46,877 nucleotides of DNA, from positions 1 through 46,877 of the forward strand of contig JAAELL010000411.1 of the NCBI GenBank assembly GCA_024226735.1, written 5' to 3'. Under the pieces are notes generated by a model. That model was not told the DNA's origin. It did no database searches and saw nothing but the letters and a program-made list of their open reading frames with translations. Of this stretch, positions 8,476 through 17,565 are shown in pieces (within the stretch, counting starts at the first letter, position 1; every line of letters begins with the position of its first letter). The stretch is from a bacterium. Lineage in GTDB: Bacteria; Planctomycetota; UBA1135; GCA-002686595. A program made the translations under genes and the position numbers.

Positions 8476-8927
8476 GATCGCTCGCCTGCGTCACGGAGCG
8501 GCCGCGCAGCTGCTCGGGGCTCGCGTACGCCGGAGTCATCAGCTGCATCACTTCGCGCGTCACGTCCGTGACCGAGAGCTTCTCCGGGTCGAGTAGCTTC
8601 GCGATGCCGAAGTCGAGCAGCTTCGGCAGCGCGACGCTGCTGGCCCCGGAGGAGCGCTCGGTCACCAGGATGTTCGACGGCTCGATGTCACGATGGACGA
8701 CGAGGTTCTCGTGCGCATGCGCGACGGCGTCCGCGATGTGGAGGAAGAGCCGCAGCCGCTCCTCGATCGTCAGCCGGTGGCCGTCGCAGTAGTGATCGAC
8801 TCGCTCGCCCGGCACGTACTCCATGACGAGGTACGGCAGCATCCCGATCGACCTCGAGCGCTCGCTCGACGGCCGCAAGGATGCGCGACCAGAGGGCCGC
8901 GTCGCGTGGGCTCGGACGGGTGGACAT
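8462..8927 (-). pseudogene. Remnant of a eukaryote-like Ser/Thr protein kinase
   Basis: Read on the minus strand, an N-terminal piece starts at 8927 (MSTRPSPRDAALWSRILAAV). Near 8855 it jumps frame straight to LPYLVMEYVPGERVDHYCDG, so the P-loop, the ATP-binding lysine and helix C are missing, roughly 150 residues. The remaining body keeps HRD (as HRDIEPSN, where the usual catalytic-loop Lys is Glu), DFG (LLDFGIAKLLDPE) and the APE-like ASPEQL. It stops at SDLYSLG, where it meets the tail of the gene at 7901. There is an internal deletion with frameshift, a key-residue change and 3' truncation, so this cannot be an active kinase. Confidence 0.85.
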
Positions 8928-9094
8928 CGTTCCGCTGTAGTCGACATCGCTCCAGTGCAATGGCCCACCCGCGGCCCCGATCGGGCCGTGATCCAAGATG
9001 AGGCGCATGACCGCGCGATCTCGCGGCCGGACCCTTTCGGTCCGCCGATCGCCACCGTAGCGTCATGATGTCCTCAAAGGAGAGAGAGGTCCCA

Positions 9095-11791
9095 ATGCAA
9101 TCCCTCGACACGCTCGTCGGACGCTGCGCCCAGTGGTGGGTCGCCGTCCTCGTTCTCGTCGTCACAGTGTCCCTCACCCCAGGCTTCGCGTGGCGCAACG
9201 CGGCGCTCGAGCGCGCGGCGCAGGACGAGCTCGCGCGGCTCGAGCAAGTCGATCCCGCAGCGCACGCGAGACTCCTGCCGGCGGCGCGCGTCGCGCTCGA
9301 CGGCCGGCGTACGTACTCGGCGGCGGAGGTCGACGACTTCCTCGGTGCGATCGGTCCCGATGGGCGCCGGATCTACTGGCTCAGCCAGTTGTGCTTCGAC
9401 GTCGCGTTCCCGCTGCTGTACGGAGCACTGGCCACGATCCTGTTTGCGATCGGCTGGCGCAGGTGGCGGGAGAAGCGCGACAAGCCGCTCGCGCGGGCCG
9501 TCCCGCGCTGGTTCCTGGCCCTCGTCATCACGCTGGTCGCGGCTGACCTGCTCGAGAACGCGGGAAGCATCTGGTTCGCGGCGTCGGGCGCGCCGGTCTC
9601 GGGCCTGCTCGTGACCGTCTGCAGTGCCGCGACGTCGGCCAAGTGGATCCTCTCCCTGGCGGTCGGCGCGCTCGTAGTCGTCTTCTGGACCTGGCAGTCG
9701 CTCGCCGGGGCCGTCGTCGAGGTCCCGCGCGTCATGCGCTACGTGTTCCTGAGCCGCGTCCCGCTCCTCGTCGCAGCGGCGCTCCTGGTGATCCCCTCGT
9801 TCGCGGACACGCTCCCGACGATCGGCAACATGCTCGTGATGGAGACCGCGACCGACCTCGCCGTCGTCACGTTCCTCGCAATCCTCCTCGCGAGCGTCTG
9901 CGGCTACGCCGTCGTCCTCGTCTGGGACCTCGCTCACGTGCGTTTCGAGGTGCCCCCACTGCCGCTCACCGCGATGCTGCGTGAGCGCGGCGTCGTGCGC
10001 GCTTGGCCCTTCTCGGTATTCGCGTTGCCGTTGATCGCCACGCTCGTCTTCGCCTCGACCGCGCCCCCCGACGGAGGTCTCGGCTTCGTCCGCGCGACGC
10101 TGGCGGCGTGCGCGGGGATCCTGGCCGCGAATCTGCTCGGCTTCGGGATCGATCGTTTGCGGGTCAAGTTGACGGCACAGGACGAAGGATCCAGCCCGAG
10201 CGGATGGGCCTGGAACGCGCTCCAGTGGATCCTCCGGCGGTTCGGTCCCGGCTACTTCGACGCGAAACGGGAGAGGATCGAGCGCGGCCACGTGATGTCG
10301 ATCGCCGCGGTCGTCGTCGTCGGCGGCTTGTACGGCCTGGGCTACTTCGTCCTGAGGGACCACCCCGAACGGATGCCGGCACTCGCCTACGTGCTCGTGC
10401 TGTTGCTGGCAGTGAGCTTGACGCTCTCGGGCATGGCCTTCTTCCTCGATCGCTTCCGCTTCCCACTGCTCCTCGCCATCGCCGTGCACACGCTCGTGCT
10501 GGCGAACGTCACGCACCGCGACCACTTCTTCGAGGTCCGCTCGATCGCACGCACGGACCGCGTGCAGATCGCAGCTGCCATCCAGGCACGGGGCGCGCTC
10601 CCGGCGCCAGAGAACGACCCCTTCGCGCACGTGCTGACGGTCGTGTGCGCCAGCGGCGGCGGCATCCAGGCGGCGGGCTGGACAGCCCAGGTCCTGACCG
10701 GTCTGCAGTCGGGTCTGGGCGAGGGCTTCACGCGCTCGATCCACCTGCTCAGCACGACGTCCGGCGGCAGCGTCGGCGCGTACCACTTCCTGAATGCAAT
10801 CGACCCACAGCGCGGTGTGCCGAGCACGGCCGCACTCGACCGCGTCGTCGAGAGCTCGATGGCCTCTAGCCTGGAGGCGACCTCGTGGGGCCTCGTGTAT
10901 CCGGACTTCGCGCGCGCGTTCCTGCCGGTGCCGGTATCCGCGACCGTCGATCGCGCGTGGGCCATGGAGCGTGCCTGGCTGCGCCACGGCGCGGAGCTCG
11001 CGCAAGAGCTCGGGCGGCCGGAGGTTCCGACTCTGCTCGACTGGATGCGCGGGGCGAAGAGCGGAGCGCTTCCCGGCGTCGTGTTCAACGCGACCTTCGT
11101 CGAGGACGCCCAGCAGTTTCTCGCGACCAACCTCGACCTGTCCGTCCTGCGTCCGAAGGAAGCGTCGATCCCCTCCGACCCGGGACTCGAGAGCCACTAC
11201 CCGCGCGGCCCGTTCGACATGGACGCCGTGACCGCGGCCCGCCTGTCAGCGACGTTTCCGTGGGTGACCCCCGTCGCGCGGCCGCTGCTCGCGGGCGGCA
11301 CCGGGTCCCCCCACCACGTCGCCGATGGCGGCTACTTCGACAACTACGGCACGGTCATCGCGGCCCAGTGGCTCGACCACGTCCTAGCCGACGCGGACCT
11401 GCGCAGCCGCTTCGACCGGCTCCTCGTCGTCGAGATCCGCGCCTTCCCGCCCGCGCGTCCAGAGGATGCGACCCAGCAGGAGAGCTCGGCCAGCTCGGGC
11501 TGGGTGAGCACCTTGATCGGTCCGCTCGTCGCGATCATGGGCGTGCGCACGTCGACACAGGTCGTGCGCACCGAAATCGAGATGAGGTTCCTCGAGCAGC
11601 TGCACGAAACCGATCAGCTCAACATCCGGCGCATCGTCGTTCGTCCGCCCGCCGCCAAGCTGGGCCGCGAGCGGCCCGACGCGCCCTTGTCCTGGCACCT
11701 GGCGGCGAGCGACAAGAGGCAGATCCGCGCGGACTGGAACGCGGTCCAGGAGCAACACGTCGAGGAGGTGACGACGTGGCTGAAGGAGTGA
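9095..11791 (+). CDS. Polytopic membrane protein with C-terminal patatin-like phospholipase domain
   Basis: An 898-residue protein: the N-terminal half is membrane with about nine to ten hydrophobic segments (first at WWVAVLVLVVTVSLTPGF, others across residues 110-460), and the C-terminal half is a patatin-type hydrolase. The oxyanion loop is ASGGGIQAAGW (about 515-525). The nucleophile is in STTSGGSVGAY (Ser near 556; this differs from the usual G-x-S-x-G by a Thr). The dyad Asp is in VADGGYFDNYG (near 744). It probably deacylates membrane lipids or lipid-linked substrates at the inner membrane. I chose ATG 9095 because AAAGGAG lies at 9077-9083, 11 bases upstream; an ATG at 9065 is in frame but has no SD. 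It starts the intact genes after the kinase graveyard and ends 7 bases from the convergent MBL gene. Confidence 0.85.
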   Translation: MQSLDTLVGRCAQWWVAVLVLVVTVSLTPGFAWRNAALERAAQDELARLEQVDPAAHARLLPAARVALDGRRTYSAAEVDDFLGAIGPDGRRIYWLSQLCFDVAFPLLYGALATILFAIGWRRWREKRDKPLARAVPRWFLALVITLVAADLLENAGSIWFAASGAPVSGLLVTVCSAATSAKWILSLAVGALVVVFWTWQSLAGAVVEVPRVMRYVFLSRVPLLVAAALLVIPSFADTLPTIGNMLVMETATDLAVVTFLAILLASVCGYAVVLVWDLAHVRFEVPPLPLTAMLRERGVVRAWPFSVFALPLIATLVFASTAPPDGGLGFVRATLAACAGILAANLLGFGIDRLRVKLTAQDEGSSPSGWAWNALQWILRRFGPGYFDAKRERIERGHVMSIAAVVVVGGLYGLGYFVLRDHPERMPALAYVLVLLLAVSLTLSGMAFFLDRFRFPLLLAIAVHTLVLANVTHRDHFFEVRSIARTDRVQIAAAIQARGALPAPENDPFAHVLTVVCASGGGIQAAGWTAQVLTGLQSGLGEGFTRSIHLLSTTSGGSVGAYHFLNAIDPQRGVPSTAALDRVVESSMASSLEATSWGLVYPDFARAFLPVPVSATVDRAWAMERAWLRHGAELAQELGRPEVPTLLDWMRGAKSGALPGVVFNATFVEDAQQFLATNLDLSVLRPKEASIPSDPGLESHYPRGPFDMDAVTAARLSATFPWVTPVARPLLAGGTGSPHHVADGGYFDNYGTVIAAQWLDHVLADADLRSRFDRLLVVEIRAFPPARPEDATQQESSASSGWVSTLIGPLVAIMGVRTSTQVVRTEIEMRFLEQLHETDQLNIRRIVVRPPAAKLGRERPDAPLSWHLAASDKRQIRADWNAVQEQHVEEVTTWLKE

Positions 11792-11798
11792 GCGAGCG

Positions 11799-12689
11799 CT
11801 ACTTGGCTCCGGTCGACTTGACGATCGTTTCGATGAACCGCTCGGTCGTGACGGCGCGCCAGCTCCAGTCCTCGTAGTCCTTCAAGAGGTTCGCGGCGAC
11901 CATCTCCTCGGCGGTCTTGCCCTCGGCGAGCGCGCCTGCGACGAGCTCGTGCGCGCGCACCAGCATCGCGCGATACGTCTTGAGCGTCGCGAGGTCGCTG
12001 ATCGGGCCGTGTCCGGGGATGATCGTCACGCCTTCCTCGAGGCTCTCGGCGATCGCCCCGACGACCTCGGTGAAGCCCTGCGACGTCCCGCCCGAGTCGA
12101 GATCGATGAACGGGAACATGCCGTTGAAGTACAGGTCACCCATGTGCACGACGTTCGAGCCGTTGAAGATGACGATCGAGTCGCCGTCGGTGTGGCCCGG
12201 GCCGAAGTACATCACGTCGATGCGCTCGCCGTTCAAGTGCAGCGTGATGCCCTCGTCGTAGGTGAGCAGGGGAAGAGCCGCCGCCGGCGTGTCCTCGCCC
12301 TTGTTGCCAACGACGCCCTCGTCCCCCGCGAGGCGCGCCCGCACGTTGTCGTGCGCGAGGATCGGGACGCCCTGCTCGCCGAAGTAGGCATTGGCGCCCG
12401 TGTGGTCGCCGTGCCAGTGCGTGTTGAGCAGGAAGCGCAGCGGCTTCTCCGACAGGCCGTCGATCGCGGAGTCGATCTGCTCGGCGAGCTGGGCGAATTT
12501 GTCATCGATCACCAGGACGCCGTCGTCACCGATGCAGATGCCGATGTTCCCTCCGGGCCCCTCGATGTAGTGGACGGAGCCGGCGACCGCGTGGGTCGTG
12601 AGGGCCGGATCCTGGCGCGCGGGGCTCCAGGAGGCGGCGGCAAGTAGGGCGCACGAAGCAGCGGGTACGGTCCAACGCAGAGGGTTCAT
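11799..12689 (-). CDS. Exported metallo-beta-lactamase-fold hydrolase
   Basis: A 296-residue enzyme with a signal peptide (PAASCALLAAASWSPARQ) and the full metal-binding set: HWHGDH (91-96, preceded by LLNT), the GPGHTDGDSIV histidine, GDLYFNG aspartate and the late IIPGHGP histidine. The domain layout resembles periplasmic quinoprotein-relay or SoxH-type MBL proteins more than true beta-lactamases; the substrate is unknown. ATG 12689 is chosen because the hydrophobic leader follows it directly; an upstream start at 12740 would add 17 residues without signal character. It lies 110 bases downstream of fumC on the same strand. The gap holds a 12-bp palindrome (12746-12757, gccagcgctggc), which may be a weak terminator or operator. 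Confidence 0.88.
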   Translation of the reverse strand: MNPLRWTVPAASCALLAAASWSPARQDPALTTHAVAGSVHYIEGPGGNIGICIGDDGVLVIDDKFAQLAEQIDSAIDGLSEKPLRFLLNTHWHGDHTGANAYFGEQGVPILAHDNVRARLAGDEGVVGNKGEDTPAAALPLLTYDEGITLHLNGERIDVMYFGPGHTDGDSIVIFNGSNVVHMGDLYFNGMFPFIDLDSGGTSQGFTEVVGAIAESLEEGVTIIPGHGPISDLATLKTYRAMLVRAHELVAGALAEGKTAEEMVAANLLKDYEDWSWRAVTTERFIETIVKSTGAK

Positions 12690-12799
12690 GGCGCAGATTC
12701 TACGTCCGGGAGAGCGCGTTTCTTGCGACAACCCTGTCATGCTGCGCCAGCGCTGGCAGGATCAGTCAGGAACCTCGAGCTCGAGCAGCGCGACGGACT

Positions 12800-14203
12800 T
12801 CAGGCCTCCCGCGGCCCGACCATCTCGCCGGGCACGACCGCCTGCTCGAACTCCTCCGCCGTCATGAAACCGAGCTCCACGACCGCCTCGACGAGGGTCG
12901 TACCATCGGCGTAGGCCTTCTTCGCCACCTTGGCGGCCTTGTCGTAGCCGATATGGCGGTTGAGAGCCGTGACGAGCATCAACGACTTCTGCATCAGGTC
13001 CTCGACGCGCGTCTCGTCGAGCGTCAGCCCGTCGATGCAGTTCGTGCGGAACGAATCGCACGCGTCCGCGAGCAAGCGCGTCGACTCGAGCACGTTGTGG
13101 ATCATGACGGGCTTGTAGACGTTGAGCTCGAAGTTGCCCTGGCTGCCCGCGACGCCGACCGCGACGTCGTTGCCCATCACCTGCGCGCAGACCATCGTCA
13201 ACGCCTCGCACTGGGTCGGGTTGACCTTGCCAGGCATGATCGAGGAGCCCGGCTCGTTGGCCGGCAGCTTCAGCTCGCCGAAGCCGCAGCGCGGGCCGCT
13301 GCCCAGCCAGCGGATGTCGTTAGCGATCTTCATCAAGGCCGCCGCGGCGGTGCGGAAGGTCCCGTGCAGCTGCACGAGCGCATCGTGACCCGCGAGTGCG
13401 GAGAACTTGTTCGGTGCCGTGACGAAGGCCAGCCCCGTCTCCTCAGCGATCTTGCGCGCGGCGAGCGCCGCGTACTCGGGGTGGGTGTTGAGGCCGGTGC
13501 CGACGGCGGTGCCACCGAGCGCGAGCTCGAACACGGCGGGCAGAGCGTTCTTCACCGCGCGCTCGGCGTCGGCGAGTTGCTGGGCGTAGCCGGAGAACTC
13601 CTGACCGACGGTCACGGGCGTCGCGTCCTGCAGGTGCGTGCGGCCGATCTTGACGACGCCGCTCCACGCGTCGGACTTCTTCTGCAGCGCATCGCGCAAC
13701 GTGGCGAACGCGGGCAGCAGTACGTTCTGGGCCTGCTCCGCCGCGGCGACGTGCATCGCCGTCGGAAAGACGTCGTTCGAGGACTGCGCGCGGTTGACGT
13801 GATCGTTGGGGTGGATCGGGCTCTTGGTGCCCAGCGTCCCCCCGCGCAACTGGATCGCGCGGTTCGAGATCACCTCGTTCGTGTTCATGTTCGACTGCGT
13901 GCCCGATCCGGTCTGCCACACCACCAGCGGGAAGTGCTCGTCGTGGGTCCCCTCGATCACCTCATCGGCAGCCTGCAGGAGGGCCTTCTGGTCGGCGGCG
14001 TCCAGCGTCTCGAGCTCGCCCAGCTCGATGTTCGCGAGCGACGCGCACTTCTTGACGATCCCGAGCGCACGGATCATCGGCCGCGTGAAGCGCTGACCGC
14101 CGATCTTGAAGTTCTGCAGGCTGCGCTGGGTCTGCGCGCCCCAGAGGCGGACGTCCTCCACCTCGATCGGGCCCATCGTGTCGGATTCGGTGCGGGTCGA
14201 CAT
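12800..14203 (-). CDS. fumC: Fumarate hydratase, class II
   Basis: Interconverts fumarate and L-malate in the TCA cycle; cytoplasmic homotetramer of the aspartase/fumarase superfamily. The 467-residue product has the expected length and all family blocks: [12 protein letters not shown] near the N-terminus, [34 protein letters not shown] with the catalytic His, [12 protein letters not shown], and the superfamily signature [13 protein letters not shown] with the SS-loop serine. ATG 14203 starts [20 protein letters not shown], which matches class II fumarases; the longer open frame upstream is low-complexity Arg and overlaps mdh. It follows mdh by 29 bases on the same strand, so the two consecutive TCA enzymes are probably co-transcribed, mdh first. 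Confidence 0.97.
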   Translation of the reverse strand: MSTRTESDTMGPIEVEDVRLWGAQTQRSLQNFKIGGQRFTRPMIRALGIVKKCASLANIELGELETLDAADQKALLQAADEVIEGTHDEHFPLVVWQTGSGTQSNMNTNEVISNRAIQLRGGTLGTKSPIHPNDHVNRAQSSNDVFPTAMHVAAAEQAQNVLLPAFATLRDALQKKSDAWSGVVKIGRTHLQDATPVTVGQEFSGYAQQLADAERAVKNALPAVFELALGGTAVGTGLNTHPEYAALAARKIAEETGLAFVTAPNKFSALAGHDALVQLHGTFRTAAAALMKIANDIRWLGSGPRCGFGELKLPANEPGSSIMPGKVNPTQCEALTMVCAQVMGNDVAVGVAGSQGNFELNVYKPVMIHNVLESTRLLADACDSFRTNCIDGLTLDETRVEDLMQKSLMLVTALNRHIGYDKAAKVAKKAYADGTTLVEAVVELGFMTAEEFEQAVVPGEMVGPREA

Positions 14204-14232
14204 CACTACTCGGTTCGTTCGGGTCAAGCGGC

Positions 14233-15186
14233 TCACATCAAGTCCAGATCGCGCATCGCCTGGACGTCGTCCAGGATCGCGCCGGCCGTCTTCTGCATCG
14301 CGACCCGCGCCTCGGTGCGCAGGGGCACCTCGACGATGCGCTCGACTCCCTCGCGCCCGAGCACGGCGGGCACGCCCATGTACAGCCCTTCGAAGCCGAA
14401 CTGGCCGTTGAGGAAGCACGCGCAAGGCAGGAGCCGCTTCGCGTCGTTCAGGATCGACTCGGCCATCGCTACCGACGCCGAGGCGGGCGCGTACCAGGCG
14501 CTACCGGTCTTGAGCAGGCCGACGATCTCCGCTCCGCCCTTCTTCGTCCGGTCGGCCATCGCGTCGACCTCGTCCTGGGGCACGAGGTCCGCGACCTGCA
14601 CGCCGTTGATCGTGCAGTACTGCGGCATGGGCACCATCGAGTCGCCGTGTGCCCCCAGCACCATCGCGTCGACGTCCGCGACGCCCGCTCCGGTCGCCTC
14701 GGCAATGAACCAGGAAAAGCGCGCGGAGTCGAGCACGCCCGCCATTCCGATCACGCGCTGCGCCGGAAACCCGAGCTTCGCGCGCATCAGCGACACCATC
14801 GAGTCCAGAGGGTTCGTGACGACGATGACGATCGCGTCGGGCGACCCGCGCCGAATCGACTCAGCGACGTCACAGACGATGCGCCCGTTGACCTCGAGCA
14901 GGTCCGAGCGGCTCATGCCCGGCGTGCGCGGCCGCCCCGCGGTGACGATGAAGAGGTCGGACTCGTACGTGTCCACCGGATCGTTGGTCCCGACGACACG
15001 CGAACCGAAGCCCTCGACCGCCGCCGATTGGTTCATGTCGAGCGCGATCCCCTGTGGGCGTCCCTCGACGACGTCGATCAGGACGATCTCGCTCGCGAGG
15101 TTCTTGAGGGCTGCGAGGTGGGCGCAGGTCGAGCCGACGTAGCCCGCGCCGACGACTGTGAGCTTCTTCGGTTGAATGCTCGACAT
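14233..15186 (-). CDS. mdh: Malate dehydrogenase (NAD-dependent)
   Basis: Oxidises malate to oxaloacetate; LDH-like MDH group. The 317-residue product has the Rossmann loop GAGYVGS (residues 13-19), an Asp at the end of beta-2 (IVLIDVVEG) that favours NAD over NADP, the active-site loop [11 protein letters not shown] whose Arg at the specificity position marks malate instead of lactate, the substrate Arg in GVLDSARF, and the catalytic His in GAHGDSMVP. Length is normal. The ATG at 15186 is preceded by a C-rich leader without SD; the minus-strand string TATCTT about 45 bases upstream is a possible -10. First gene of a likely mdh-fumC operon. Confidence 0.96.
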   Translation of the reverse strand: MSSIQPKKLTVVGAGYVGSTCAHLAALKNLASEIVLIDVVEGRPQGIALDMNQSAAVEGFGSRVVGTNDPVDTYESDLFIVTAGRPRTPGMSRSDLLEVNGRIVCDVAESIRRGSPDAIVIVVTNPLDSMVSLMRAKLGFPAQRVIGMAGVLDSARFSWFIAEATGAGVADVDAMVLGAHGDSMVPMPQYCTINGVQVADLVPQDEVDAMADRTKKGGAEIVGLLKTGSAWYAPASASVAMAESILNDAKRLLPCACFLNGQFGFEGLYMGVPAVLGREGVERIVEVPLRTEARVAMQKTAGAILDDVQAMRDLDLM

Positions 15187-15506
15187 GGGGGGATCGGGTG
15201 GGGAGGGGAGAGAGGGGCGGACAAGATAGGGGTTGGGGGCGCCGCGGGGTAGCCGCTGCCGTCATCTCCCGGGTGACTTGGCCCCCCCGGCTGCATCCCG
15301 GTGGCCCTAACCCTCCTGTCATGCCCGCCTCCCCGCCCTCCCCGTACGCTCATCCCTACGAGGAGAACGCAGACAACAGACCGATGGGGCACCTGAGCTT
15401 CTCTGGCTTCTCCCTCTCCTTTTCGGGCCTCGGATTCGCCCTTGGCTCCGAAGCCAGAGATTGGGGCGCGGCCGCAGGTGGTCGCGCCCCTCCTCTTTCA
15501 CTCGGC
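15187..15506. other. Non-coding stretch between kinase operon end and mdh
   Basis: No convincing gene. It holds two stem-loops: 15463-15490 (arms ggggcgcg/cgcgcccc, 12-nt loop), 17 bases beyond the histidine kinase stop, and a wider 11-bp inverted repeat at 15400-15410/15450-15460. Neither has a long U-tract, so factor-independent termination of the kinase operon is possible but weak. The rest carries the mdh leader. Confidence 0.6.
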
Positions 15507-17528
15507 TCAGAGCGCGCGCACCAGGCGCAGCCAGAAGACCGATCCGCCACCGGGCCGGGGTTCGTAGCCGACGCTTCCGCCCCAGCTGCGCAAGGTGATG
15601 CGGCAGTAGTACAGGCCGAGACCCGAGGAGCCGCCGGCGGAACCGCGGACGAAGCGATCGAAGAGCTTCTCGGCGACTTCGGGATCGACGCCGGGCCCGC
15701 GGTCGGAGATCGTCACGCGGACGTGTCCGTCCTCGTTCTCGACCGCGACTTCCGTGCGGGTCCCCGCGGGGCTGTAGCGGAGGGCGTTCTCGAGGAGATT
15801 GGCGATCGCGCGCTCGAGGCGATCGGCGACGCCGACGACACGCATCTCGCCCTCGGTGGCGTCGAGCGTCAGCTCGACGTCGGCGTCTTGGTAGGCGGGG
15901 CGGTAGCTGTCCACCGCATCGCGCAGGCACTGCGACAAATCGGGTGCACGGCGTGGGTCGGATTCGAACGACTCCAGCTCACGGATCTCGGCGGCGAACA
16001 CGTCGAGCACCTGGCGGATCAAGTCCTCTTGGCGCTGCGCCTGGCGCAAACCGATCTCGAGTAGCGAAGCAACCTTGTCGGGCGCCAGCTCGCGCGTGTT
16101 CAGAAGCGACAGCGCCCCGACGATGCTGCTCAGCGGCGCCTTCAGATCGTGCACGATGCAGTGCAGGAGGACGTCCTTCTTCTGGATCTCGGCCTGCAAC
16201 GCCTCGAAGGAGAGACGGGTCTCGCGCGCCTGCTGGAGCAACTCCTGACGCTCGGTGTAGGCCTCGCTGAGGAAGTCGAGCGCCAGCAGACGCTCGCCGC
16301 CCGAGCCCACGAGAGCGAGTGCCTCGAAGGCCTGGTTCTCTCCACCTTCGTCCAGCTCGGTCCAGATTCCCGAGCGTTGAAATCCGACCTCGCCCCGATC
16401 CCAGAACTCCGCCGCATCGACGAGGAAGTTGGCGAGGAACGACAGCTCGTCCGCCGGACGCAGGCCGCCGGACGCGCGACCTTCCCACTCGAGCAGGGCA
16501 TCGGCCCAGTCGGGCACGACTCCGGTCGGGAACAGGATTCCGTCCTGCCGCACCTCGAGCAGCACGACCCCGAGCGCCGACAACACGCCCGCCAACTCGC
16601 CGTGCCGCGGCGGATTGCCACGGCGTACGAAGAGCGGTCCCGGGCCCGTCTGGGACCCGGTCCAGCCGACGAAGTCGCGCTCGAGCCCCTGGGTGTGCGT
16701 GACCGTCTCGTCGTCCGCGAGCACGCAGCCCGGGCCGACGAGCAGAGCGAGGCGCAACGCGTGGTCGAAAGGCGGACCAATGACGATCGGGACCGCGTCT
16801 GACGTGGGCTCGGAGGCGGCGACGGCGCCGCTGGCAACACCGATGCACGCGGCGACGCCCGGGATGAGGCCAACGATGGCCAGCACCGCGCGTGCCGCGT
16901 CGATCGCCTGACGCTCGGGCACGCCGGTCGTCGACAGAAGCCCGAATGCAGCGCAGGCCTCCGCCGCTCCCGTCTCCAGGGTCAGGCCCGCCTGCCGTCG
17001 CAGCTCCTCGCGCACGAGCCGCTGGGCGCGGCGCGTCTCGACGACCCGCGTCGAGTCGAGCACGGGCTCGTCCTCGTCCTCTCCGACCAGGATCAAGTGC
17101 ACCCGCACGACCGCGACACGGCGCAGGTTCACGTTTGCCGCGTCGACCAAGTGGTCGGCCGGCAGCGGGCCAGCAGCACGTACGGTCCTGCCGCGCAACA
17201 GGTCGAGGTCGTTGCCCTTCTGCTGCAGCGCGCTCTGCCGCATGACCCGCGCGGTCGCATCGAAGAGCAGCACGAACGTCGTCCCGTCCGCGACACCGAT
17301 GTGAACATCGGCGTGCTGTCCCTCCCCCACCGTGAGCGCCGGCAGCTCGATCGTCTCGTCCGAGGCGGGCAGCATCCCCGCGAGAAAGTCGGCGCGCGCC
17401 GTCACGTCGTCGCCCACCGCGAGGTCCCGCAGCCCGTAGCGCGCCAGCTCGCCACCGGCCTCGACGACACGCGCGTCCGGGCCGAGCAGGACGTACGCCG
17501 GACTGCGGCGCCGTACCGCGATCGACAT
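15507..17528 (-). CDS. Histidine kinase with PAS-like, degenerate cyclase-like and PAS-like sensor region
   Basis: A 673-residue soluble sensor kinase with no membrane segments. Residues 8-100 look PAS-like. Residues about 135-285 follow the class III nucleotide cyclase pattern (AAFGLLSTTGVPERQAIDAA, then IGVASGAVAASEPTSDAVPI), but the metal-binding aspartates are not evident. Residues 300-440 resemble the PAS-like region of certain cyanobacterial kinases (SGIWTELDEGGENQAFEALA). HisKA has H460 in LLHCIVHDLKAPLSSIVG; HATPase_c has NLLENALRYSP, DRGPGVD, FDRFVRG and GGSSGLGLYY. There is no receiver domain. Start 17528 is favoured by AGAGGAG six bases before the ATG; the longer frame to 17627 overlaps the GTPase gene. 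Last gene of the operon, 37 bases after the GTPase. The closest phospho-partner in sight is the divergent regulator at 20933. Confidence 0.88.
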   Translation of the reverse strand: MSIAVRRRSPAYVLLGPDARVVEAGGELARYGLRDLAVGDDVTARADFLAGMLPASDETIELPALTVGEGQHADVHIGVADGTTFVLLFDATARVMRQSALQQKGNDLDLLRGRTVRAAGPLPADHLVDAANVNLRRVAVVRVHLILVGEDEDEPVLDSTRVVETRRAQRLVREELRRQAGLTLETGAAEACAAFGLLSTTGVPERQAIDAARAVLAIVGLIPGVAACIGVASGAVAASEPTSDAVPIVIGPPFDHALRLALLVGPGCVLADDETVTHTQGLERDFVGWTGSQTGPGPLFVRRGNPPRHGELAGVLSALGVVLLEVRQDGILFPTGVVPDWADALLEWEGRASGGLRPADELSFLANFLVDAAEFWDRGEVGFQRSGIWTELDEGGENQAFEALALVGSGGERLLALDFLSEAYTERQELLQQARETRLSFEALQAEIQKKDVLLHCIVHDLKAPLSSIVGALSLLNTRELAPDKVASLLEIGLRQAQRQEDLIRQVLDVFAAEIRELESFESDPRRAPDLSQCLRDAVDSYRPAYQDADVELTLDATEGEMRVVGVADRLERAIANLLENALRYSPAGTRTEVAVENEDGHVRVTISDRGPGVDPEVAEKLFDRFVRGSAGGSSGLGLYYCRITLRSWGGSVGYEPRPGGGSVFWLRLVRAL

Positions 17529-17565
17529 CGCGTACTCCTCTAGGAAGCCCGGCAGCGCTCCCAAT

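Noticed and set aside
9074..11197. A 707-codon minus-strand open frame opposite the patatin gene
   Set aside because: Arg/Asp/Glu-rich antisense product without any motif; the plus strand has an SD, membrane helices and catalytic residues.
12953..15142. A 729-codon plus-strand open frame across fumC and mdh
   Set aside because: Antisense to two clearly identified enzymes; its composition is the Asp/Val/Arg-rich pattern typical of complementary-strand reading in high-GC DNA.
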